Shown piece by piece: positions 1 through 5,094 of a DNA stretch of 5,126 bases. Below the pieces are notes generated by a model. It searched no databases and was not told the origin of the DNA. It was given only the letters and a program-made list of their open reading frames with translations. Every line of letters starts with the position of its first letter. Positions within the stretch are counted from its first letter, which is position 1. The position numbers and the translations under genes were made by a program. Location of the stretch: assembly GCA_036479015.1 (NCBI GenBank), contig JAZGFB010000030.1, positions 1-5,126 on the forward strand, in the 5' to 3' direction. The stretch comes from NVTR01 sp036479015. GTDB lineage: Bacteria; Pseudomonadota; Alphaproteobacteria; Rhodobacterales; Rhodobacteraceae.

Positions 1-110
1 CTACCGTCCCGCCAACATTTCAAAATCCAACAATGTCGTGAAAAGACTTGGTTTGGATATCTTTGGCGACCCAAATAGGGAATGGTAAGGCGAAATTACA
101 GGAGCGAACA
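1..110 (+). other. Region upstream of msrP
   Basis: This is the short leader before msrP. The only clear signal is the Shine-Dalgarno sequence GGAG at 101-104, six bases before the ATG at 111, which decides the msrP start. A possible promoter, TTGGTT at 48-53 with an AAATA stretch near 73-77, is too weak to call. The far left may hold the end of an upstream gene, but nothing there is recognisable. Confidence 0.4.
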
Positions 111-1031
111 ATGTCACCCCGTTGGAAGAACACTCTGAAATATTCGGCTGTAACCCCAAAAGCCGCTTATATGAACCGCCGCCAAATGATGGCAAGCGCG
201 GTTGCCATGGGGATCGCGGGCCCGGCATTTGCCAAAATTGCCACCGTGCCCAGCCAGTATTCAACCGATATGGCGCCCAATTCGTTGGAAGACATCACCA
301 GTTACAACAATTTCTACGAGTTCGGCACTGATAAGGCCGACCCGGGCAAAAACGCCCATGTTCTGACCACTGATCCCTGGTCGGTGAAGATCGATGGCCT
401 GGTGGACAATCCGGGCAATTACGATCTGGCTGATGTGATTGGTGGCGTCACCATGGAAGAACGGATTTACCGGCTGCGCTGTGTGGAGGGCTGGTCGGCG
501 GTGATCCCGTGGGTTGGGTTTGAGCTGTCCGATCTGCTTAACCGGGTTGGCGTGCAAAATGGCGCGACCCATGTTCGGTTTGAAACGCTGGTGCGGCCAG
601 AGGAAATGTTCGCGCAAAAGCACGCCTTGCTGGACTGGCCCTATGTGGAAGGTCTGCGGCTGGACGAGGCCATGAACCCGCTGACCATATTGGCAACCGG
701 GCTGTATGGTGAAGAGATGCCCAAACAAAACGGCGCGCCCCTGCGCTTGGTGGTGCCGTGGAAGTATGGCTTTAAGTCGATCAAATCCATTGTGCGGATT
801 TCGCTGGTGGACAGCGAGCCGCTGAACACCTGGCAGCAGCAGAACGCGCGGGAATACGGGTTTTTCAGCAATGTGAACCCAAATGTTGATCACCCGCGCT
901 GGAGCCAGGAAACTGAGCGCCCCATTGGCGGTGGTTTGTTTTCAAAGCGGGTTCCGACCGAAATGTTCAATGGGTACGGTGAGCAGGTGGCTGATATGTA
1001 TGCCGGTATGGATCTGGAAAAGCTGTTTTAG
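111..1031 (+). CDS. msrP: Protein-methionine-sulfoxide reductase catalytic subunit MsrP (YedY)
   Basis: MsrP is a periplasmic molybdenum enzyme of the sulfite-oxidase fold. With the membrane haem protein MsrQ it reduces methionine sulfoxide in oxidised envelope proteins. The 306-residue product has a twin-arginine signal, NRRQMM at residues 22-27, followed by a hydrophobic stretch and a likely cleavage site after AFA (39-41). The family motif YNNFYEFG lies at 65-72. RCVEGW at 123-128 contains Cys124, matching the cysteine that ligates molybdenum in E. coli MsrP. PWKYGFKSIKSI at 216-227 is the conserved cofactor-domain motif. Length is close to the usual 300-330 residues. The start is set by GGAG six bases upstream of ATG 111; the frame is open further up to a TTG at 48, but that start has no ribosome site. 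The gene heads a probable operon with the Cys-rich gene 9 bases downstream and msrQ after it. Identity is firm; the exact cleavage site is inferred. Confidence 0.97.
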   Translation: MSPRWKNTLKYSAVTPKAAYMNRRQMMASAVAMGIAGPAFAKIATVPSQYSTDMAPNSLEDITSYNNFYEFGTDKADPGKNAHVLTTDPWSVKIDGLVDNPGNYDLADVIGGVTMEERIYRLRCVEGWSAVIPWVGFELSDLLNRVGVQNGATHVRFETLVRPEEMFAQKHALLDWPYVEGLRLDEAMNPLTILATGLYGEEMPKQNGAPLRLVVPWKYGFKSIKSIVRISLVDSEPLNTWQQQNAREYGFFSNVNPNVDHPRWSQETERPIGGGLFSKRVPTEMFNGYGEQVADMYAGMDLEKLF

Positions 1032-1040
1032 GGCGCGCGC

Positions 1041-1247
1041 GTGAGCGACCTGAAGTCAACCATCACCTGCCCGCGATGCAGCCATGCCAAAGCCGAGGTT
1101 ATGCCAACAGACAGTTGTCAGTGGTTTTACGAATGCAGCGGATGTGGCGCGGTGCTGAGACCCCTAAAGGGGGATTGCTGCGTTTATTGTAGTTATGGCA
1201 CCAACCCTTGCCCGCCGATACAGGCCGGTGACAGTTGCTGCACCTAA
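1041..1247 (+). CDS. Small Cys-rich GDCCVxC-domain protein
   Basis: This 68-residue protein belongs to the GDCCVxC family, named after its signature and including selenoprotein members; no biochemical role is established to my knowledge. It has 11 cysteines: C10 and C13 (TCPRC), C26, C32 and C35 (ECSGC), C46, C47 and C50 (GDCCVYC, 44-50), C57 (NPCPPIQ), and C66 and C67 in the C-terminal DSCC. The CPxC and CxxC pairs suggest a zinc-ribbon or other metal/thiol site. The later GDCCVYCSYG and PCPPIQ blocks are the family signature. There is no signal peptide or membrane segment, so it should be cytoplasmic. GTG 1041 is chosen because the N-terminal CPxC pair lies before the next in-frame start (ATG 1101), and AGGG at 1030-1033 sits seven bases upstream. 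It is 9 bases after msrP and 13 before msrQ, so it is probably co-transcribed. All family cysteines here are ordinary Cys codons, with no in-frame TGA. The role is unknown; metal or thiol redox handling is a guess. Confidence 0.88.
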   Translation: MSDLKSTITCPRCSHAKAEVMPTDSCQWFYECSGCGAVLRPLKGDCCVYCSYGTNPCPPIQAGDSCCT

Positions 1248-1252
1248 GGAGA
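1246..1252 (+). promoter_or_regulatory. Strong ribosome binding site of msrQ
   Basis: AAGGAGA lies eight bases before ATG 1261. Its first base is the last base of the TAA that ends the Cys-rich gene. This decides the msrQ start over in-frame codons further up (open to about 1195) and favours coupled translation of the two genes. Confidence 0.8.
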
Positions 1253-1260
1253 CCCCCAAA

Positions 1261-1878
1261 ATGCCCATTGTCCAACCCATTAATGGCGCGCTGCGTCGGG
1301 TGCCTGCCTGGCCGCTTTATATTCTTGGCGTGTTGCCGGGGGTTTGGGATTTCTATCAGGGGCTGACGGGCGGGTTGGGCGCGGAACCGATCAAGGCGCT
1401 GGAACATGAACTGGGGCGCTTTGCGTTGCAGCTGTTCATTGTGGTGCTGGCGATCACGCCGTTGCGTACATACACTAAGATCAACCTGATCAAATACCGC
1501 CGGGCACTGGGATTGTTGGTGTTCTTTTATGTGACGGTCCACCTGGCGGTTTGGTTGTTTCTGGATGTGCAAGATTTTGGCGCGGTCTGGAAAGACATTA
1601 TCAAGCGCCCCTATGTCACCATTGGCATGGCTGGTTTCGTGGCGCTGATCCCGCTGGCGATCACATCTAACAACCGATCCCTGCGCAAGCTGGGCCCTTT
1701 GGTTTGGCGCAGGGTGCACCTGCTGACCTATCCGGCGGTACTATTGGGGGGGGTGCATTTTGTCTGGCTGCGCAAGGGCTGGCAGGTGGAGCCGATGCTG
1801 TATCTGCTGGTGATCGTGGTGCTGTTGGCGACGCGGTTTAAGCCGCGTCGCGCGAAGGTTTCGGACAAAGCCGGTTAG
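1261..1878 (+). CDS. msrQ: Protein-methionine-sulfoxide reductase haem-binding subunit MsrQ (YedZ)
   Basis: MsrQ is the inner-membrane b-type haem protein that supplies electrons to periplasmic MsrP. It belongs to the ferric reductase-like transmembrane family. The 205-residue product is strongly hydrophobic, with about six membrane segments (roughly 18-35, 54-68, 82-101, 119-135, 154-170, 178-192). Candidate haem-ligand histidines are H94 (TVHLAVW), H153 (RRVHLLTYP) and H166 (GGVHFVWL), at nearly the same positions as those known in the E. coli protein; H49 in the HELGRFAL motif is also family-typical. Length matches the usual 200-220 residues. Start ATG 1261 follows a strong AAGGAGA at 1246-1252, which overlaps the last base of the preceding stop codon, suggesting translational coupling. 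The normal arrangement is msrP directly followed by msrQ; here a Cys-rich gene separates them. A run of eight G (1746-1753) lies just before the H166 codon. The stop codon lies inside the loop of a terminator-like hairpin. Confidence 0.96.
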   Translation: MPIVQPINGALRRVPAWPLYILGVLPGVWDFYQGLTGGLGAEPIKALEHELGRFALQLFIVVLAITPLRTYTKINLIKYRRALGLLVFFYVTVHLAVWLFLDVQDFGAVWKDIIKRPYVTIGMAGFVALIPLAITSNNRSLRKLGPLVWRRVHLLTYPAVLLGGVHFVWLRKGWQVEPMLYLLVIVVLLATRFKPRRAKVSDKAG

Positions 1879-1887
1879 CGGCTTTGT
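1865..1887. terminator. Probable bidirectional terminator between msrQ and the TadG-like gene
   Basis: ACAAAGCCG (1865-1873) and CGGCTTTGT (1879-1887) form a perfect 9-bp stem around the five-base loop GTTAG, whose last three bases are the msrQ stop codon. On both strands the stem has a GC-rich core with an A-rich 5' arm and a T-rich 3' arm (CTTTGT), as in bidirectional intrinsic terminators. The T stretch is short, so termination may be partial or helped by Rho. Its place between the ends of two convergent genes (stops 14 bases apart) supports the call. Confidence 0.65.
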
Positions 1888-1892
1888 GGCGA

Positions 1893-3557
1893 TCAGTTGG
1901 TCAACCGCAAGGTGGTGATGTTGCGGGCAATTGAGTGAAATGCCACGCCAATATCTGTGCCATCAACATCGTAGTGATGCGATGGAGTAGAGGCGCAAGA
2001 TTGCATTACCAGCGAAGCTTCGGCGGATGTTTCAAAACCCATGGTGAAAACCGTAATGCCCTGGTCCTTGGCTGCTGTGCAAATGGCATCTAGGTGAACG
2101 TCTTTTTCAGGGCCATCCACATAATCAACTGCGTCTGGCAATTTAAGCCAGAAGGCTGCTATTTCAGCCTGCCGCAATGACTGGCTTTCCCAGAATTCTG
2201 GGTAGCTTAGTTGTGTGGCCTTGCTGCCGCCATCCGGTTGGCCCCTATATTGGGAATGCTCAAGCGCAAAGTATTTGCCATTTGTCGGATCATATACTGA
2301 TACATGCCCAGCATGCGCGCCTTGGTGATGGTTTACATAAAAGGGCGAAGGGCCCTCGCTATATTCAGGGCGCACGACTCTGTGTGTCGTGTTCATGCCA
2401 TCGGTCATCAGGACAATAATTTTTTTGGTGCCAGGTGTGCCATAGTCATAGGGGCGACCAACAAAGTCCGAGTGTACCATCCCCAAATTGTTAGAAAGGT
2501 TGGCAAGGGCGGGCCTGAATGACGGGTCAAGCAAAGCCCCCCCCCATTTCATGCCCATTTCGATCGACGTCAAACCCTTGGCGTAGAGCGCATCAATAGC
2601 GGCCTCTAATTCCAAATGGGTGTTCCCATAGGGCAATATTGCGCGACTGGTGTCAGGATCACATACGCGGCCTGCGTCTGTGGCATCAGTCCCAAGGCTA
2701 TTAGGGTCGAGCGCAACGCTGCGCATCAGGTTCGGTGTTAAGTCTGGAAAACCACCACTGGGGTTTGCAACCATAGGATCCAATTCAATCGCAACAGTGT
2801 CATAGTCGGATACCGTAAAGTCGATGCAGCTGGAAAGGGTGTGTTCTTCTGTGGTGTTAAACTGTTGTAGCAGCGTTTCACCCGCCAAAACATACTCATT
2901 ATATGGCACAAGTGAAACGGAGATTTTGTTAGGCTCCAATGTGCAATTACCGTCAAAAGGCGGTGTGGCCTCTGGATCGCATTGCATAAGGTATACAAAT
3001 TCTTTGGCGGCGGCCTTTAGGTCATCTATTCTGGAATTGCCGCTGGCTGAGATGATGTTCATTGAGTTGGATGTGTCGACGATCAGTGAAATCTCAATCT
3101 CGGAGGCGCTTTCCTGTGCTTCGCCTGCTGCTGGGGCCTTAAGTGCATCAATGCCAATAAGGTTTAGAAAATACGATTGCACATCAATGGCAACAGCGGC
3201 TGACACTGTTTTGCCAGTGATCGATTTGACGACGGTAATATCATTGGCGGTAATCACGTCGCCAAAGCCGGCTTTGGTAAAGTAGTCCAGCACGACGGCT
3301 TCGGCATCGAGCCCTTGCGTTAGGGCGGCGCCGGCCAAAACCGAACGGTCAAGTGTTGCCTGCAGGCGGGTGCGGTTCAGTTCGGTGCGCATCAGGTCAA
3401 CAGCCATGCCAGCAACGATCAGCATGATGACCAGCATGAACAGTGAGAAAATGATGAGTGAGCCGGATTCTGATGTGCGAAACTGGCGCAGGGCATTGAC
3501 CTTGGTTGCGGCCGTTTTGCCAGAATTAAATTCTGCCGTTCTTAAAAAAGAAAACAT
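1893..3557 (-). CDS. TadG-like membrane-anchored protein with von Willebrand A domain
   Basis: The 554-residue protein has the layout of TadE/TadG-family Flp-pilus-associated proteins. A short cytoplasmic N-terminus is followed by a SESGS motif (29-33) leading into one transmembrane helix (about 34-53). The Tad-type segment GMAVDLMRTELNRTRLQ (50-66) comes next, followed by a large extracytoplasmic region. The vWA domain begins at about 155: EISLIVDTSNSMN carries the MIDAS DxSxS (D161, S163, S165), T330 in the GLTSIE segment is the likely second MIDAS position, and MTDGMN gives D386. The tail FHSIARNITTLRLTN is typical of roseobacter members. Six cysteines (193, 205, 244, 299, 493, 521) lie in the exported part and could form disulfides. 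ATG 3557 is preferred over the ATG five codons upstream because AGGTG lies four bases before it and the other start has no ribosome site. No other tad or flp gene is in view, so this is an orphan copy; a role in surface adhesion or pilus assembly is inferred from family only. A nine-G run at codons 338-341 is unusual. Confidence 0.9.
   Translation of the reverse strand: MFSFLRTAEFNSGKTAATKVNALRQFRTSESGSLIIFSLFMLVIMLIVAGMAVDLMRTELNRTRLQATLDRSVLAGAALTQGLDAEAVVLDYFTKAGFGDVITANDITVVKSITGKTVSAAVAIDVQSYFLNLIGIDALKAPAAGEAQESASEIEISLIVDTSNSMNIISASGNSRIDDLKAAAKEFVYLMQCDPEATPPFDGNCTLEPNKISVSLVPYNEYVLAGETLLQQFNTTEEHTLSSCIDFTVSDYDTVAIELDPMVANPSGGFPDLTPNLMRSVALDPNSLGTDATDAGRVCDPDTSRAILPYGNTHLELEAAIDALYAKGLTSIEMGMKWGGALLDPSFRPALANLSNNLGMVHSDFVGRPYDYGTPGTKKIIVLMTDGMNTTHRVVRPEYSEGPSPFYVNHHQGAHAGHVSVYDPTNGKYFALEHSQYRGQPDGGSKATQLSYPEFWESQSLRQAEIAAFWLKLPDAVDYVDGPEKDVHLDAICTAAKDQGITVFTMGFETSAEASLVMQSCASTPSHHYDVDGTDIGVAFHSIARNITTLRLTN
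3521..3535. repeat. 15-base palindrome in the start of the TadG-like gene
   Basis: CAGAATT-A-AATTCTG is a perfect palindrome with 7-bp arms around one central base, about codons 8-12 of the TadG-like gene. It is AT-rich compared with the gene around it. It could be an operator or chance; no known regulator site is recognised. Confidence 0.35.
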
Positions 3558-4101
3558 GGAACACCTACTCATTACAATAACGCACTATTTACTACACAGG
3601 TGCTGCCACCCGTCGCTCAACATGACCTAGAATCGATCCCCAGCTAAATACGGTAAATAAAGTATGAATGACGCAAAAAATGGAATCTGATACCGATATG
3701 GATATAGTTTTGGGTTTGGCGGCGGACTGTTTCCGATTTGGGGACGAGTGTGAGGTTTTGTACTGTAAATAGGCGGGCGGGGCTTTCGTTTGCTCTGAAA
3801 CAGGTTCCAAGGTCGCCGATTTCCGGACTTGCCGGACAAGAATGCCTAATACTATCGGGGCGGCTGGATGAAGGCCTTTGCGAACAGGCGAATAATATTC
3901 GGAATGGGCCAATCATTAATCGTGCAGTTGGCGCTGGGGCAGGGGTGGCGGCGCCAGTTTCAGTTATTACTTGTCGGTGCCGCAACCGTGCGATGGAAAC
4001 AACAGAATGACTGCCCCGAACTGGGGTGAATTTGGTGACTATATAGTAGCCTAAAAAATAAGACCTTAGCAGCCGGGGGAAGATGGGGCATTTAAGCAGT
4101 G
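3558..4101. other. Intergenic region without a convincing gene
   Basis: About 540 bases separate the divergently placed TadG-like start from the end of the ankyrin gene. Open frames here (3738-4010 on +, 3592-3912 and 3644-3985 on -) start with rare codons lacking ribosome sites or have unlikely composition, and none resembles a known protein. The 3558-3700 part is AT-rich and must hold the TadG-like promoter, but no clear -35/-10 pair is seen. A small CCCC-GAACT-GGGG hairpin is at 4014-4026. An AT-rich patch at 4038-4062 follows. No tRNA-like or repeat structure was found. Confidence 0.5.
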
Positions 4102-4566
4102 CTACGGCACGGTTTTACGGCCCCGTTCCATGTGTTTCATAAGCAGTGCAGCCAGCATGGGGGCTTTGCGTTTGTTTACATAGCCAAGCGGGGTGTCGCA
4201 GCTATGGTCAGAATCTTTAGCCAGCGGGTTTGCGCCCCGGTCCAGCAGGAATTGGATTAGCTCCAATGACACGCCAAACCCGGCCGCGGTGTGTAAGGGT
4301 GTGACATCCAGTGTGCCCGGCGCATTGATGTCGGCCCCGGCGTCAAGAAGCAGGGTGATGATGGGAATGGCAAGTGAGGGGGTTAAACCGGTGATGGCAT
4401 CACCGCATTCCCGTTGGCGCGTCGATTTCCGACTCGGCCAGGCCAGAAAACCCGCATCTTGTGCCCCATATGGGGCAAACCCATACAGGCAGCTTGCCCG
4501 AGTCTGTGGATAACGGCGGATTCCCCGGTAAAACTGGTGGTGCTGGTGCAATTCCCTTGGCTTCAC
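4102..4566 (-). CDS. Short ankyrin-repeat protein, 5' end probably frameshifted or degraded
   Basis: From residue 55 the 154-residue frame encodes about two and a half ankyrin repeats. These are GLTPSLAIPIITLLLDAGADINA (60-82), then VTPLHTAAGFGVSLELIQFLLDRGANPLAKDS (88-119), then a partial DTPLGYVNKRKAPMLAALLMKH (124-145). TPLHTAA, LLLDAGADINA and LLDRGANP are the hallmark turns and helices. Ankyrin repeats bind proteins; no partner is suggested by the context, and there is no signal peptide. The first 54 residues do not look like ankyrin, are rich in Arg, His and Gln, and the only in-frame starts are GTG 4566 and a TTG five codons on, neither with a good ribosome site. In a second reading frame, 4438-4406 encodes AESEIDAPTGM, which resembles the end of the preceding repeat. 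A one-base change near 4404-4409 would join it to the clear part. The gene may therefore be a pseudogene, a sequence error, or a short gene with an unusual N-terminus. The ankyrin identity is firm; the 5' boundary is not. Confidence 0.7.
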   Translation of the reverse strand: MKPRELHQHHQFYRGIRRYPQTRASCLYGFAPYGAQDAGFLAWPSRKSTRQRECGDAITGLTPSLAIPIITLLLDAGADINAPGTLDVTPLHTAAGFGVSLELIQFLLDRGANPLAKDSDHSCDTPLGYVNKRKAPMLAALLMKHMERGRKTVP

Positions 4567-4659
4567 CCGTAAAAATACTGAGGGTCGGAATTTAAAATCG
4601 TTATTTTACAGTATGTTACAGGTTTATCGAAAAAAACTCACATTTCTTCAAAATAACAC

Positions 4660-4688
4660 TTGCGGGTTCAGGTACCTCGGCCTAAACA
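4660..4688 (+). promoter_or_regulatory. Probable rRNA operon promoter
   Basis: TTGCGG at 4660-4665 and TAAACA at 4683-4688 are 17 bases apart. The -35 keeps the TTG core and the -10 is weak (matches at three of six). An A-rich tract (AAAAAACTC around 4630-4638 and AAAATAAC at 4650-4657) lies directly upstream, as an UP element would. A weak -10 with GC-rich sequence just after it is typical of stringently controlled rRNA promoters. Transcription would start near 4695. Position upstream of boxA and 16S is the main support; other weak promoters may exist. Confidence 0.5.
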
Positions 4689-4797
4689 GCTCTCACCGGC
4701 GGCGCAGAGATGCACCAACGGGGCGCCAGACGGGCCACACTGGAGACAGCAGGCAACGAGACGCAGACTAAAAAACAGAAGATAATGCAGGCGGGGC

Positions 4798-4815
4798 GCG
4801 CCAAAGTTAGGGCGC
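4798..4815 (+). promoter_or_regulatory. boxB-like hairpin of the rRNA leader
   Basis: GCGCC (4798-4802) and GGCGC (4811-4815) form a perfect 5-bp stem around the 8-base loop AAAGTTAG, 22 bases before boxA. In rRNA leaders a boxB hairpin usually precedes boxA in the antitermination site. The order and spacing fit; the loop itself is not a recognised consensus. Confidence 0.4.
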
Positions 4816-4837
4816 ATCTCAGTTTATGTTGTCTTCG

Positions 4838-4847
4838 TGCTCTTTGA
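4838..4847 (+). promoter_or_regulatory. boxA antitermination element
   Basis: TGCTCTTTGA matches the bacterial rRNA boxA core (TGCTCTTTA in E. coli), the RNA site for NusB-NusE which lets RNA polymerase pass Rho terminators in untranslated rRNA operons. It lies about 255 bases before 16S, as expected for a leader boxA. Confidence 0.85.
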
Positions 4848-4973
4848 AATTGATAGTACTGAAGAGATATGTGGGCGGTTTGGTTCATTCGATGGATCAT
4901 CCTTCGCATATCGACTTACTAGGGTTTTCGGACCCGATTATGTAAGGTCAGCTTCACTGTTTGGACGGCTTTC

Positions 4974-4988
4974 GGTTTCTCTGAAACC
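4974..4988 (+). repeat. Leader hairpin GGTTTC-TCT-GAAACC
   Basis: A perfect 6-bp stem with a 3-base loop lies in the 16S leader. Its 3' arm overlaps AAACCCT (4984-4990), which can instead pair with AGGGTTT at 4921-4927, so two alternative foldings exist. A second small hairpin, GGGT-TTTCGG-ACCC, is at 4922-4935. These probably shape leader folding during 16S maturation. Confidence 0.5.
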
Positions 4989-5094
4989 CTAAGCACGAAA
5001 AACAGAAAAGATGTTTGAAGATGTTTCCTAGCCGGAGCATCTGAGAACGATGTGCAAAGGTTCGAACGTCAAGGACAAGCAAGCAATTGCTTTT

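Larger units (their letters stand above)
4567..5094 (+). other. rRNA operon control region and 16S leader
   Basis: This protein-free stretch lies between the 5' end of the ankyrin gene and mature 16S rRNA. In order it holds an AT-rich block (about 4588-4657) that may act as an UP element, a probable promoter near 4660-4688, a boxB-like hairpin at 4798-4815, boxA at 4838-4847, and a roughly 250-base leader with hairpins at 4922-4935 and 4974-4988. The last 20 bases before 16S include GCAATTGC. The leader would be removed by RNase III, whose second stem half lies beyond the window. Confidence 0.75.

Noticed and set aside
48..110. N-terminal extension of msrP from a TTG at 48
   Set aside because: There is no ribosome site before it. 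GGAG at 101-104 points to ATG 111, and the Tat signal fits that start.
1..264. 87-residue open frame on the - strand
   Set aside because: It is mostly antisense to the msrP 5' end, has a composition unlike a real protein, and has no ribosome site.
261..893. 210-residue open frame on the - strand
   Set aside because: It is a shadow of msrP, which has clear family motifs on the other strand. The translation is rich in His, Arg and Gln, as antisense frames of GC-rich genes are.
1099..1719. 206-residue open frame on the - strand
   Set aside because: It is antisense to the Cys-rich gene and msrQ, both firmly identified. It shows no domain or start signal.
2824..3285. 153-residue + strand frame inside the TadG-like gene
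   Set aside because: It is a shadow frame, rich in Ser and Ala, opposite a gene with recognised domains.
3525..3545. Possible CtrA site (TTAA-N7-TTAA) at the start of the TadG-like gene
   Set aside because: The two TTAA are separated by 12 bases rather than 7, and both lie inside the coding region.
3592..3985. Two overlapping - strand frames of 106 and 113 residues
   Set aside because: They compete for the same DNA in different frames, lack convincing starts and domains, and have low-quality composition.
3738..4010. 90-residue + strand frame, followed by a small CCCC/GGGG hairpin at 4014-4026
   Set aside because: It has a TTG start, no ribosome site, and no similarity that I can recognise. 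The hairpin has only a 4-bp stem and no T run.
4794..4802. GGCGCGCC palindrome as a regulator site
   Set aside because: Such GC palindromes are common in GC-rich DNA, and the bases are better explained as part of the boxB-like hairpin.
4682..4909. 75-residue - strand frame
   Set aside because: It lies over the rRNA promoter, boxB-like hairpin and boxA, which explain this DNA better.
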